Assembly: GCA_023053545.1 (NCBI GenBank)
Contig: JAKZAN010000147.1
Span: 1-64,000 of the forward strand
DNA from: Lepidurus packardi
Lineage: Eukaryota > Arthropoda > Branchiopoda > Notostraca > Triopsidae
Direction: 5' to 3'
Length of the DNA stretch: 64,000 nt
The notes beneath the pieces were generated by a model that searched no databases, was not told where the DNA came from, and saw only the letters and a program-made list of their open reading frames with translations. Positions 33,501 to 43,862 of the stretch are shown here, piece after piece (position 1 is the stretch's first letter; every line of letters begins with the position of its first letter). The position numbers and the translations under genes were made by a program.

Positions 33501-36303
33501 TTCATTACTTAAATCAGTAATTCATGAATTAAGTCCGTAATTCATTAATTAAGTCAGTAATTCATTAGTTAAATCAGTAATTCATGAATTTAGTCAGCAA
33601 TTCATTAATTAAATCAGTAATTCATGAATTAAGTCAGTAATTTATGAATTAAGTCCGTAGTTCATGAATTAAGTCAGGAATTCATGAATTAAGTCAGTAA
33701 TTCATGAATTAGGTCAGCAATTCATGATATAAGTCATAAATTAATTATTATGTTATGAATTAATTATATAAGTCAGTAATTCATGAATTAAGTCAGTAAT
33801 TCATGAATTAGGGTCAGTAAATCATGAATTAAGTCAGTAATTCATAAACTAAGTCAGTATTTACTGAATTAAGTCAGTAATTCATGAATTAAGTCAGTAA
33901 TTCATGAATTAAATCCGTAATTCATGAATTAAGTCAGCAATTCATTACTTAAATCAGTAATTCATGAATTAAGTCCGTAATTCATTAATTAAGTCAGTAA
34001 TTCATTAGTTAAATCAGTAATTCGTGAATTTAGTCAGCAATTCATTAATTAAATCAGTAATTCATGAATTAAGTCAGTAATTCATGAATTAAGTCCGTAG
34101 TTCATGAATTAAGTCAGGAATTCATGAATTAAGTCAGTAAATCATGAATTAAGTCAGCAATTCATGAACTAAGTCAGTAATTCATGAATTAGGTCAGCAA
34201 TTCATGATATAAGTCATAAATTAATTATTATGTTATGAATTAATTATATAAGTCAGTAATTCATGAATTAAGTCAGTAATTCATGAATTAGGGTCAGTAA
34301 ATCATGAATTAAGTCAGTAATTCATAAACTAAGTCAGTATTTACTGAATTAAGTCAGTAATTCATGAATTAAGTCAGTAATTCATGAATTAAATCAGTAA
34401 TTCATGAATTAAGTCAGCAATTCATTACTTAAATCAGTAATTCATGAATTAAGTCCGTAATTCATTAATTAAGTCAGTAATTCATTAGTTAAATCAGTAA
34501 TTCATGAATTTAGTCAGCAATTCATTAATTAAATCAGTAATTCATGAATTAAGTCAGTAATTTATGAATTAAGTCAGTAATTCATAAACTAAGTCAGTAT
34601 TTACTGAATTAAGTCAGTAATTCATGAATTAAGTCAGTAATTCATGAATTAAATCAGTAATTCATGAATTAAGTCAGCAATTCATTACTTAAATCAGTAA
34701 TTCATGAATTAAGTCCGTAATTCATTAATTAAGTCAGTAATTCATTAATTAAATCAGTAATTCATGAATTTAGTCAGCAATTCATTAATTAAATCAGTAA
34801 TTCATGAATTAAGTCAGTAATTCATGAATTAAGTCCGTAGTTCATGAATTAAGTCAGGAATTCATGAATTAAGTCAGTAAATCATGAATTAAGTCAGCAA
34901 TTCATGAACTAAGTCAGTAATTCATGAATTAGGTCAGCAATTCATGATATAAGTCATAAATTAATTATTATGTTATGAATTAATTATATAAGTCAGTAAT
35001 TCATGAATTAAGTCAGTAATTCATGAATTAGGGTCAGTAAATCATGAATTAAGTCAGTAATTCATAAACTAAGTCAGTATTTACTGAATTAAGTCAGTAA
35101 TTCATGAATTAAGTCAGTAATTCATGAATTAAATCAGTAATTCATGAATTAAGTCAGCAATTCATTACTTAAATCAGTAATTCATGAATTAAGTCCGTAA
35201 TTCATTAATTAAGTCAGTAATTCATTAGTTAAATCAGTAATTCATGAATTTAGTCAGCAATTCATTAATTAAATCAGTAATTCATGAATTAAGTCAGTAA
35301 TTTATGAATTAAGTCCGTAGTTCATGAATTAAGTCAGGAATTCATGAATTAAGTCAGTAAATCATGAATTAAGTCAGCAATTCATGAACTTAGTCAGTAA
35401 TTCATGAATTAGGTCAGCAATTCATGATATAAGTCATAAATTAATTATTATGTTATGAATTAATTATATAAGTCAGTAATTCATGAATTAAGTCAGTAAT
35501 TCATGAATTAGGGTCAGTAAATCATGAATTAAGTCAGTAATTCATAAACTAAGTCAGTATTTACTGAATTAAGTCAGTAATTCATGAATTAAGTCAGTAA
35601 TTCATGAATTAAATCAGTAATTCATGAATTAAGTCAGCAATTCATTACTTAAATCAGTAATTCATGAATTAAGTCCGTAATTCACTAATTAAGTCAGTAA
35701 TTCATTAATTAAATCAGTAATTCATGAATTTAGTCAGCAATTCATTAATTAAATCAGTAATTCATGAATTAAGTCCGTAATTCATGAATTAAGTCCGTAG
35801 TTCATGAATTAAGTCAGGAATTCATGAATTAAGTCAGTAAATCATGAATTAAGTCAGCAATTCATGAACTAAGTCAGTAATTCATGAATTAGGTCAGCAA
35901 TTCATGATATAAGTCATAAATTAATTATTATGTTATGAATTAATTATATAAGTCAGTAATTCATGAATTAAGTCAGTAATTCATGAATTAGGGTCAGTAA
36001 ATCATGAATTAAGTCAGTAATTCATAAACTAAGTCAGTATTTACTGAATTAAGTCAGTAATTCATGAATTAAGTCAGTAATTCATGAATTAAATCAGTAA
36101 TTCATGAATTAAGTCAGCAATTCATTACTTAAATCAGTAATTCATGAATTAAGTCCGTAATTCATTAATTAAGTCAGTAATTCATTAATTAAATCAGTAA
36201 TTCATGAATTTAGTCAGCAATTCATTAATTAAATCAGTAATTCATGAATTAAGTCAGTAATTCATGAATTAAGTCAGGAATTCATTCTGAAATTAAGTCT
36301 GAA
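27585..36303. repeat. 20-bp satellite array with inversions and ~480-bp higher-order repeats, 8.7 kb
   Basis: Reverse orientation 27585-~28585, forward to ~29310, reverse to ~30450, then forward to Polinton B. Between 31601 and 35901 the marker TTCATGATATAAGTCATAAA recurs at 31601 (one base different), 32061, 32541, 33281, 33721, 34201, 34941, 35421 and 35901: spacings of 460, 480, 740, 440, 480, 740, 480 and 480 bp. No coding sequence was found. Confidence 0.95.
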
Positions 36304-36964
36304 AAAGACACTTTTTCAGATTCGACATTAAAGTTAAGGACACTTTTTCGAGAATAGACATTAAAGTTAAAGACACTTTTTCAGAATCAACATTAAAGTT
36401 AAGGACACTTTTTCGAGAATAGACATTAAAGTTAAAGACACTTTTCGAGATTCATCATTTAAGTTAAAGACACTTTTTTCACAAAATACACATTTAAGTG
36501 AAGACACTTTTTCAAAAATAGACATTAAAGTTAATGACACTTTTTCGGAGATAGACATTTAAGTTAAAGACACTTTTTGTAAGTTTAACCTTTGAAATGT
36601 ATTTTCTTTCAACAAATACAATTACAAATTTATTCAAAATAATGGTTGGTGGTTTCACTACACTGTAAGATTTTTTGGAGAGTGTGCCATCATGCTCATC
36701 AGGCTATCAACTGTCGCACACACACTGATAACACCAACTCACCAACTCTTGCGTTTGCGCAGCCCCTCTGGCTAGGATGCTTGTCAGCTCACACTCATGT
36801 GTTTGACACCCCCCTCAAGCTGCTGTGTTGGTCAATCCTCACTCTTCCATAGGCATGATTCCTCAGATGGGCGCTCTTGACAACCCCCTCTTTGACATCT
36901 GTGCAACCCTTAGGCTGAACGGTTTCAAAATCCCCAATTCTCGCAACCACACACCCACACACAC
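36304..36964. repeat. Left terminal inverted repeat of Polinton copy B
   Basis: Reverse complement of 48877-49427. The outer 270 bp are ~33-bp units (GTTAAAGACACTTTTTC core). The inner part is unique sequence with small differences from the right repeat, including a ~14-bp insertion near 36797. Similarity ends in a CA-dinucleotide run at ~36950-36964. Confidence 0.88.
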
Positions 36965-37081
36965 ATTCCAACCAGGGTGTTTGACAAACTCAAGGCTATC
37001 ACCAGCACGTCTCCTGTTTATGAAACCAGTGGAACCAACACAGATCAACACGATGGTTCAATAAACTCTGCTAGAGCATAA
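36855..37081 (+). pseudogene. Terminal-repeat ORF, left side, frame broken at a CA run
   Basis: An ATG inside the terminal repeat opens a frame (MIPQM ... LDNPLFDICATLRLNGF) that is also present in the right repeat, where differences keep the frame open. After the run of CA dinucleotides (~36950) a different frame is open and protein-like (TRVFDKLKAITSTSPVYETS) up to a stop at 37079-37081. A length change in the CA run would explain the break. No recognised family, so a real product is uncertain. Confidence 0.35.
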
Positions 37082-37527
37082 GAATAACTGAAGACTTGGC
37101 TGTAGTCTATTTGAGATTAGTCGACAACAGCCCTGTGGAGTTAACCACATGTTTTATTAATTCCAAATTATCACAGAACAATTTTTACTACCAACATTTC
37201 ACATGGGGAAATGACCATGATCAAGACTGGTCCTTTGACACGATGGGTGTTTTCTTCAATCATCTAGCCCACTCAATCCGAAAATATCGAGTTTTAACAT
37301 GGTGCGATCCCTCGTTTGAAATTCTCTCACAAGGACTTCAACAACCCATTGAGAACTTGGCAGGATACAATTGTCCTACAGTCAACGAAATTTTCTGTCC
37401 ATTTGAACCACCCTATTGTCCTAAACATCAAACAACCCCAACTCTTTGTACGCTATTCCAAACCTACAAATTCGCTTATTGGTTAATCCGAGATGTAGAA
37501 CGAATTAATGTAAATACAAAATTGTGA
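37075..37527 (+). CDS. Unknown Cys-rich Polinton protein, start not identified
   Basis: Open for 151 codons after a stop at 37072 but without a plausible ATG near its start; the first in-frame ATG is about 50 codons in (MGVFFNHLAH). The composition is protein-like: aromatic-rich (NNFYYQHFTWGND) with a Cys/His series in the C-terminal half (YNCPTVNEIFCPFEPPYCPKH, then TLCTLFQTYKFAYWL), which could bind zinc. The missing start suggests an upstream exon or a lost 5' end. It lies at the left end, upstream of the ATPase gene and convergent with it. I do not recognise the family. Confidence 0.5.
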   Translation, partial: SIRITEDLAVVYLRLVDNSPVELTTCFINSKLSQNNFYYQHFTWGNDHDQDWSFDTMGVFFNHLAHSIRKYRVLTWCDPSFEILSQGLQQPIENLAGYNCPTVNEIFCPFEPPYCPKHQTTPTLCTLFQTYKFAYWLIRDVERINVNTKL

Positions 37528-37608
37528 AAAATAATCGAGACTAATATTTGAAAGATATCACCACATTTTACATCAAACATCTGAAAAACATGTTTATAAG
37601 AAAATGTT

Positions 37609-38271
37609 TTATTTTCGTGAAACTTTTACAGGTTGGTGCACTCTTTCATATACAATAGGCTCACCTTTCATGTTGAAAATATCTGACATAAGACGATGAG
37701 TGTCAGGAGTGTTGGGATCGAAGGAGAGCATCAAATAAGAGTAAGGTTCTTCACAGGCATGCTCGTACGCATCCATAAAATATCTCAGTTTACCAGGGAA
37801 CATTTGAGCTCCAATAGCTCGAATTTGAGTAACATCTCGAGCAGTTTTCATTAGAAACATGTGGGAGCAATTAAGAGAGATGGTGCGAAGGTTGCTATAA
37901 AACGGGTTTTGTGTAATCATGATGACGGAGATATTGGCATGGTGGGAATGTTTGGTAAAGATGTTCTCCAATGCTTTTGATTTACCATCTATAGTTTCCA
38001 TCAGATCATCCAGAATGAGTAAACTGTTGGCTGGTAAAGTTTCTTTAATATCATTTTCGTCAAACCCGGCTTGAAAAGTAATATTGTCCAACTCCGACTG
38101 GAGTTGTGCAAAAAGCGGTTGCCACGCTCCATAGCAATAGCGTATACGTTCAGGACAGGGAGTGAACATTGACGATAGTTGTCGAAGCAGCTGGGCTACC
38201 ACCTCGCTTTTACCCGATTGTGAAGGACCAGCAATGAGGATACGCACTGGATGTCTAAACAACGCCTCCAT
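37609..38271 (-). CDS. FtsK/HerA-type (A32-like) DNA-packaging ATPase
   Basis: 220-residue ATPase from ATG 38271. Walker A is GPSQSGKSE (residues ~15-23), Walker B is LLILDDL (~res 84-90), and a sensor-like MITQNPF follows (~res 117-123). This is the genome-packaging ATPase shared by Polintons, virophages and large DNA viruses, which pumps DNA into preformed capsids. It is the only clear minus-strand core gene and is divergent from the polymerase with ~96 bp between starts, which probably holds both promoters. Length is normal and no lesion is seen. Confidence 0.9.
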   Translation of the reverse strand: MEALFRHPVRILIAGPSQSGKSEVVAQLLRQLSSMFTPCPERIRYCYGAWQPLFAQLQSELDNITFQAGFDENDIKETLPANSLLILDDLMETIDGKSKALENIFTKHSHHANISVIMITQNPFYSNLRTISLNCSHMFLMKTARDVTQIRAIGAQMFPGKLRYFMDAYEHACEEPYSYLMLSFDPNTPDTHRLMSDIFNMKGEPIVYERVHQPVKVSRK

Positions 38272-38367
38272 ACTAACAAATGAGTTCCTCCTCTTCTAGT
38301 TCCGAGTCTTTAAGCACTAACACGCCATGAAAATCGTGCTCAGTAGCCCTCAGAACAGCGTTTGACA

Positions 38368-41300
38368 ATGAATTCTGAATATAGTCCAATCTTAGGCGAT
38401 TTGATTCGTGAATTGGGTATTGATGTTGATCATGATGACGAGTCACAAGCAGGTGCTGGCGAAGAATTCCCCGCTCCACACCCATCAATCCGTACTCGAA
38501 CTCTCAATCGTGGCATCAAGCGTCGACAACGACGTTTGAAACGTCGTCGTCAAATTTTAAATCCTCTGTCAACGATTGCCCTTTCACCACCCCCTCCAAC
38601 AAGTGTTGCAGAACCTCTCACACCCAATATACCCCCGCCGCAATCGATTGAATCTAACCACAATGAATTTTTTGAATTGAATAGTACACTAGCTGGACAT
38701 TTGCGGGAATATCGATTGATTGTTGGACCTGAGCGTTACCCGATTGTAACAGCCGAACAATTGATGAGCGAGTATAGTTCACAAATTCTCGGATTATTGA
38801 AAGCTCAACTACGAAAGAGTTTGTCTGTGAAAATCAAATTTGTAGTTCATAGCGTTATGAGTAAAATCATAAACACTCCTGAAATCAATCGCAGCGAACG
38901 CTACCCCCGTTTTTTCCACAGTGTGTATGTTATCGTGCTCCCAACTTCAGATTTAAATCAAGTTATGCAAAATGTATTTGATCATATTGCCAACGTGATC
39001 CACAATCGTCAGAATCAAGCTGGTTCTGGTTGGCGGATGGAGTACATTAGTGAGCTTCGAGCTTCAGTGACCACGTTTGTTCCTATGGCGGGTAGCGGTA
39101 ACGATTCTCACCAGATACGGTTACCTGTCGGCATCGCTAAACGCAAAGCTGTTGTTAATATCGAACGTTGCGGCAATCAATGTTTTGTCTATGCTGTCAA
39201 AGCAGTGCTAGCTCGTCAACATGCTGCAACTGACGAAAATTCTCAGTTTTTTATAAAACATCATAGTGCTAAAAGTTTAGATGATCTCTTCGCCCGTTAT
39301 CCCGACAGATTACCGACCATTAATCCACAAGTGCTAACCTATCCTGTTAAAATTCAAGACATAACTGCTTTTGAAGAAGCCCATTCAATCGCTATTAATA
39401 TCTTAGCTTTTGATACTTTACCGTTTGGATGTTTTGACGAGAGTGATGAAGAAGCAGAAAATCCTAAACGCTCTAAACTCCCACCAACTCTTGTTGCCAC
39501 CCCTCGAAATATTTATCCTTTTCGTATTTCTGGGAAAACCTTTTTCAAACCCAACACCACCCTCTGCCAAGAACCGGTTAATCTTTTGTATACATGCACC
39601 GGTCCGGGGCAAGGACATTTCTGGCCTATTCTTTCACCAAATCGTTTGTTGGGTAAAGATCAACTACATAAGGATCATTATTGTCTCAAATGTCTAAACG
39701 CGTTTAAAAGTTCCCGGTCCCTAGATGCTCATAAAATGTACTGTTTGGAAAACAAACAAAAAGCAGTTCGACTCCCCACTCCTGGGAAGAACGATTTTGT
39801 TCAGATGCGATGTTTTAATGCAGCACAACGTGCCCCTTACATAGCTTTTGCCGATTTTGAATCTCTTTTAGTTTCTTATGATCCAACTGATGAAGAACAC
39901 TCTCCCGTCAATCAAAAGCTTCATCGTCACGAAGCTCTATCTTTTTGTTATTTGGTGCTCGACCTGCAGGGGAGTGAAGTGGCATACCAGCGCTATGTTG
40001 GCCCTAATGCAGGTCAGATTTTCCTACAAAACATCTTAGAAACAGCAGCAAATCTTGAACAAGTGGCGCGCTCAACAAATTTTCCCCTCAATGAAAAAGA
40101 TGTGTCAATGGCAATAAGAGCCCGACATACAGCTACTATATGCGTACACTGCAAGAAACCCTTACCCCAAGATTTGTCCGAGCGTATGATAGATCATGAT
40201 CATTTTGACGGTTCTTTCCGGGGTATTGCTCACCGAGGTTGTAATCTCCATTGTAAATTGGAAAACTACGAATTACCTGTCTACTTCCACAATTTACAGT
40301 AAGTATCTGTGAAAACCGATAAACCGAATCCAAATAATCTGTTGTTTCTAGGAATTACGATGGACACTTCATCTGTCAAGCATTGGAGCATTACGGGCAA
40401 GACATTGACATTATCCCCAAATCCATGGAAAAGTTCTTAACTTTTAAAGTTGATAACGTTCGCTTTCTGGACAGTCTTCAATTTATGAACACTAGTTTGG
40501 AACGTTGGGCTCAAGTTCTCTTGAAAAAAGGGCTCCACTCCTTTCAATGTTTGAACCGTGCGGCTGCGGTAGCGGGGAATCAAGAGAAACTCAAACTCTT
40601 AGCGCGCAAAGGGATATTTCCCTACGAGTTCATGACTAGTCTGACAGCTCTCGATTTACCACATTTACCATCCCAACTGGCCTTTTTCTCCACCCTAACT
40701 GGTTGCTCAGTTTCAGATGAGGATTACATTCATGCACAAAACGTTTGGGATACTTTCCAATGTCGCACATTACGCGACTATCACAACTTGTATTTAGAGT
40801 GCGATGTCCGCATTCTAGCCGACTGCTTTTCCACCTTACGTCAAACAACCTATCACCATTCGGGTTTGGATGTAGCCCATTTTTACAGCATTTCGCATTT
40901 TAGCTGGAACGCCTGTTTGTACACAACGGGGGTGACAATGGAACTTATGACCGATGTAACCATGCATAGTATGGTTAAACAAAACGTGCGAGGGGGGCTA
41001 ACCATGGTGTCCCAACGTCATGCTGTAGCCAATTTACCAGACTCGCCACATTATGATCCTACACGCCCTAATAGCTCCATCGAATATATCGATGCTAACA
41101 ACTTGTATGGATGGGCGATGGTTCAAGCTTTACCCACCGATGGAATTTGCTGGTTATCAACCAAAGAATGCCCCAGTTTGAACGAAATCCTCTCGTTAAC
41201 CCCAGATTCGCTCTATGGTTATGCCCTACTAGTCGACATGGAATATCCTGCCCATTTACACGAAGAACACGACGATTTTCCCTTTCTCCCCCGCAAAGAA

Positions 41301-42428
41301 CAAATAACATGGGATATGCTAAGCCCCGCAATCCAAGAGCATTATCTGAAGGATGGGAAAACATTTCCCTCTCGTGTTGAAAAACTATGTGTCACCTTAA
41401 ACGCTAAAGAAAAATATCTGATTCATTACAGAATGTTGCAGCTGGCTTTAAGTCACGGATTGTTAGTGACCCGAATGCATGGTGGTATCAGATTTCGTCA
41501 GACAACGCTGTTTCAGCCCTACATCGAATGCAACACCGCTTTGCGAGCTGCCGCCACCAATGACGCTGATCGTGAATCGTTCAAACTGATGAATAATTCC
41601 ATCTTTGGTAAAATCATTCTAACTTAAACTCATACTTTTGACTAACCTTCGGTTAACATTTCAGGTAAAACTGTAGAAAACGTAGACAACCGAGTCAACA
41701 TCTACGTAATAAACAACGAGAAATCTCTTGTGAGTTTAACAGCCAGTCCAGCCTTCAGTCATACACGACGCATTTCGAATGATTTAGCTCTCATCCAGAT
41801 GAGAAAAACCGACGTTTTTTATAACAAACCAATTCTTGTAGGTTTTGCAATATTGGAATTAGCCAAAATGCATATGTACGATTTCCACTACAACATTATT
41901 CGCCCACATTTTGGTTCGCGCTGCCGCTTGGTTTTTACCGATACCGACAGTTTTTGCTACAGTGTGGAAAGCCCTACCGGATTCTGGGAAGAGATGTGTC
42001 ATCGTCTAACCACCCACTTTGATACCTCCAACCAACATCCATCCAGTCCATATTACTATGCTGACAACGATAAACGTCTAGGCATGTTTAAGAACGAGGC
42101 TGGACAAAACCGTATTGTGGAAATTGTAGCTTTACGACCCAAACTCTATTGTATACGTTTTGACACGGGTGAAGAACAACGAAAGGCCAAGGGCACTACC
42201 CGAGAAGCCACCCGTCGTGAATTATCGTTAGACCTTTACCGTCAAGTGTTGTATGGTGAGCGCAGCGAGGTATATACTACCAACACCACTCTCCGCTCAT
42301 TCAACCATCAAATTTATACTTATCAAACTCGTAAATTGTCATTGTCTGCTCTTGATGATAAACGTTTCTGGCTCCCAGATCTTGTTACCAGTCACGCTTA
42401 CGGATATTGTAATGAAGATGATGAATAA
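38368..42428 (+). CDS. Protein-primed family B DNA polymerase with two introns
   Basis: Three exons (38368-40298, 40352-41607, 41665-42428) give a continuous 1,316-residue frame. ATG 38368 is the first in frame. The N-terminal ~480 residues include an OTU-like CFVYAVKAVL segment (~res 270) and a C2H2 finger (YCLKCLN ... HKMYC). The exonuclease shows IAFADFES (~res 495), followed by a CVHC ... DHDH ... RGCNLHC HNH/endonuclease VII-like insertion (~590-630), then the HNL...YDGHF motif. Polymerase motifs are YIDANNLYG (~889), KLMNNSIFGK (~1054) and FTDTDSF (~1152). It replicates the linear element by protein priming. All catalytic motifs look intact. Confidence 0.93.
40299..40351 (+). other. 53-bp intron 1 of the polymerase gene
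   Basis: Starts GTAAGTATCT and ends GTTTCTAG. Without removal the frame ends within 4 bases; with removal the exonuclease motif reads through correctly. GT-AG ends and small size fit an invertebrate spliceosomal intron. Confidence 0.88.
41608..41664 (+). other. 57-bp intron 2 of the polymerase gene
   Basis: Starts GTAAAATC and ends ACATTTCAG, with a branch-point-like GACTAAC inside. It splits the motif B glycine codon (NSIF-GK). Removal keeps the frame through motif C. Confidence 0.88.
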
Positions 42429-42491
42429 AGTTTAAATTGTGTCTATAACCCATGTCTAGTTTAGTTGTCACTCAACCTTTGAAGCTGCAAG

Positions 42492-42635
42492 ATGGTTCAT
42501 GATAAAAGATTTGGGAAGAAATGGCGCACTCGCTGTCGACAGGTTGCCACGCAAACCCTTCAAACTCTAGCTGAATGGTTGTTGATTATGACGCGTCTTA
42601 TTTTAGCCTTTAAAGTGCGATCTTCGAGTGGGTAA
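42492..42635 (+). CDS. Possible small basic protein, 47 aa
   Basis: ATG to TAA, 47 codons, with a basic N-terminus (HDKRFGKKWRTRCRQ) and a hydrophobic C-terminal half (WLLIMTRLILAF). It is placed between the polymerase and the next conserved gene on the same strand. It could be a small membrane or DNA-binding peptide. No family recognised; length alone does not prove coding. Confidence 0.3.
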   Translation: MVHDKRFGKKWRTRCRQVATQTLQTLAEWLLIMTRLILAFKVRSSSG

Positions 42636-42681
42636 ACCTTTAGTCGCACACTGGCTTTGGAGGTAAACAGACAACGAGAGG

Positions 42682-43059
42682 ATGTGTCTTAAACAGGTGA
42701 AGAAATACAAACCTTATTTGAAAACTTTATGTCGCTGTCAGCCCAAACTCCGTCAAATTATCCTTCAGAACGCTGACCGACCCCTTATTAACGTTATTTG
42801 CGAAATCATCTTGAATTTAGTCAAGGGTGTTATCCCTCTTCAGGAAAAAGAGAAACAAAAGCTACGTCGTTTCAAGTCTATTCTTCGAGATTTGGCTCAA
42901 TCCAAACAGAGTTTCCGCTATCGTCATAAACGAATAGTACAGAAGGGTGGAGGATTTATTTTAAACGTACTTAACCCCGCTTTAGCTTTTTTACGTCGCC
43001 ATGGCCAAAGCAGCGCGTCCCATGCGGTTAGTGCCGCTAGACATAGCCAACAAAATTGA
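42682..43059 (+). CDS. Small conserved Polinton protein (basic, GGF-type C-terminus)
   Basis: 125 residues from ATG 42682. The pattern matches a small protein repeatedly found in Polintons and adintoviruses: KYKPYLKTLCRCQPKLRQIIL, a central acidic/helical part (LINVICEIILNLVKG), a Lys/Arg-rich stretch (KEKQKLRRFKSILRDLA) and a C-terminal VQKGGGFILNVLNPALAF segment that is short and hydrophobic. Relatives are thought to be virion core or membrane-interacting proteins, but I cannot assign a proven function. Its 3' end overlaps the next gene by 59 bp. Confidence 0.6.
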   Translation: MCLKQVKKYKPYLKTLCRCQPKLRQIILQNADRPLINVICEIILNLVKGVIPLQEKEKQKLRRFKSILRDLAQSKQSFRYRHKRIVQKGGGFILNVLNPALAFLRRHGQSSASHAVSAARHSQQN

Positions 43060-43861
43060 TCAAGTTTTGCATCGGGAATCGCAGTCTGCCATAAAACCGC
43101 CCCCCAGTTTCAAACTAACAGAATTTTATCGGGCGGAAGAGGAAATGCGGAATATTCTCAATAATCCTGAATTAAGCATTGAGAATAAGTTGCACCTGTT
43201 TGAAAAAACGTTTCAACGCTACAAGGCTGCTCACCCAGGTCATGAGAGGGCTGCATTGTCAACACATGTTTCTCTACCCCCTGTTCCCACGGTTCCATCT
43301 GTAAAACATGAGGGTGTTGAGAGTGATTTAACACCCACACGTGTAAACCACACTCGCAGCTTTTCACCACAACCCTTTCAAACACCGATTAATAACATTT
43401 CTAAACCCGACATGTATGATAGTCCATTGCAGTCAAGTGTTGAAGAGACCCCCAGCGTTACCCAATTTATGGTTAAAGTGGACGACTAATATCGTGAGAA
43501 AGCGTTGACAGCTAGCGAGTATCTTACAAAACCTGAATATGCACACATAATTACAGTTAATCCTGACAGTACTCTAAAACTATATGGGGAAACTATAGAA
43601 AACAGCCATGTGTCAGATTACATGAGAGATCTCTTTTCACACAACAAGGGTCGCTTTTTACCTCGAATGGATGATTTTTCACGCGCGTTAGCCGATATTA
43701 ATTTTCCCACCCAGCTTATTGTTAAAGAGAAACGGCTAAAAGAGATTGAACGTTTGAAACTGCTCCATTCGCGCGGTATCACTCCAACCAGCCCTAGAGT
43801 CACCCGATCGTATAAACGCGCTCGAGCTGGATCAAGTCCTCAGTGGCAAAATTTAGTTTGA
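43001..43861 (+). pseudogene. Polinton accessory protein gene with an in-frame stop
   Basis: ATG 43001 opens 162 codons (IANKIDQVLHRES, then a helical stretch YRAEEEMRNILNNPELSIENK) up to TAA 43487-43489. The same frame is then open from 43490 to 43861 with no ATG near its start and clear protein character (TASEYLTKPEYAHI, STLKLYGETIENSHVSDYMRDLF, basic end). Polintons commonly encode a single protein of this two-part layout, so the TAA is best read as a nonsense mutation. Two separate proteins remain possible. The end abuts the integrase ATG by 1 bp. Confidence 0.6.
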
Positions 43862-43862
43862 A

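Noticed and set aside
36646-36852. 65-68-aa frame in the terminal repeats, seen three times
   Set aside because: It has no ATG (starts with TTG); the true ATG nearby gives a peptide of only eight residues. Its repetition follows from terminal repeat identity.
43440-43520. Possible short intron removing the TAA at 43487
   Set aside because: A GT...AG segment of 40 bp can be drawn, but its removal puts the downstream part in the wrong frame.
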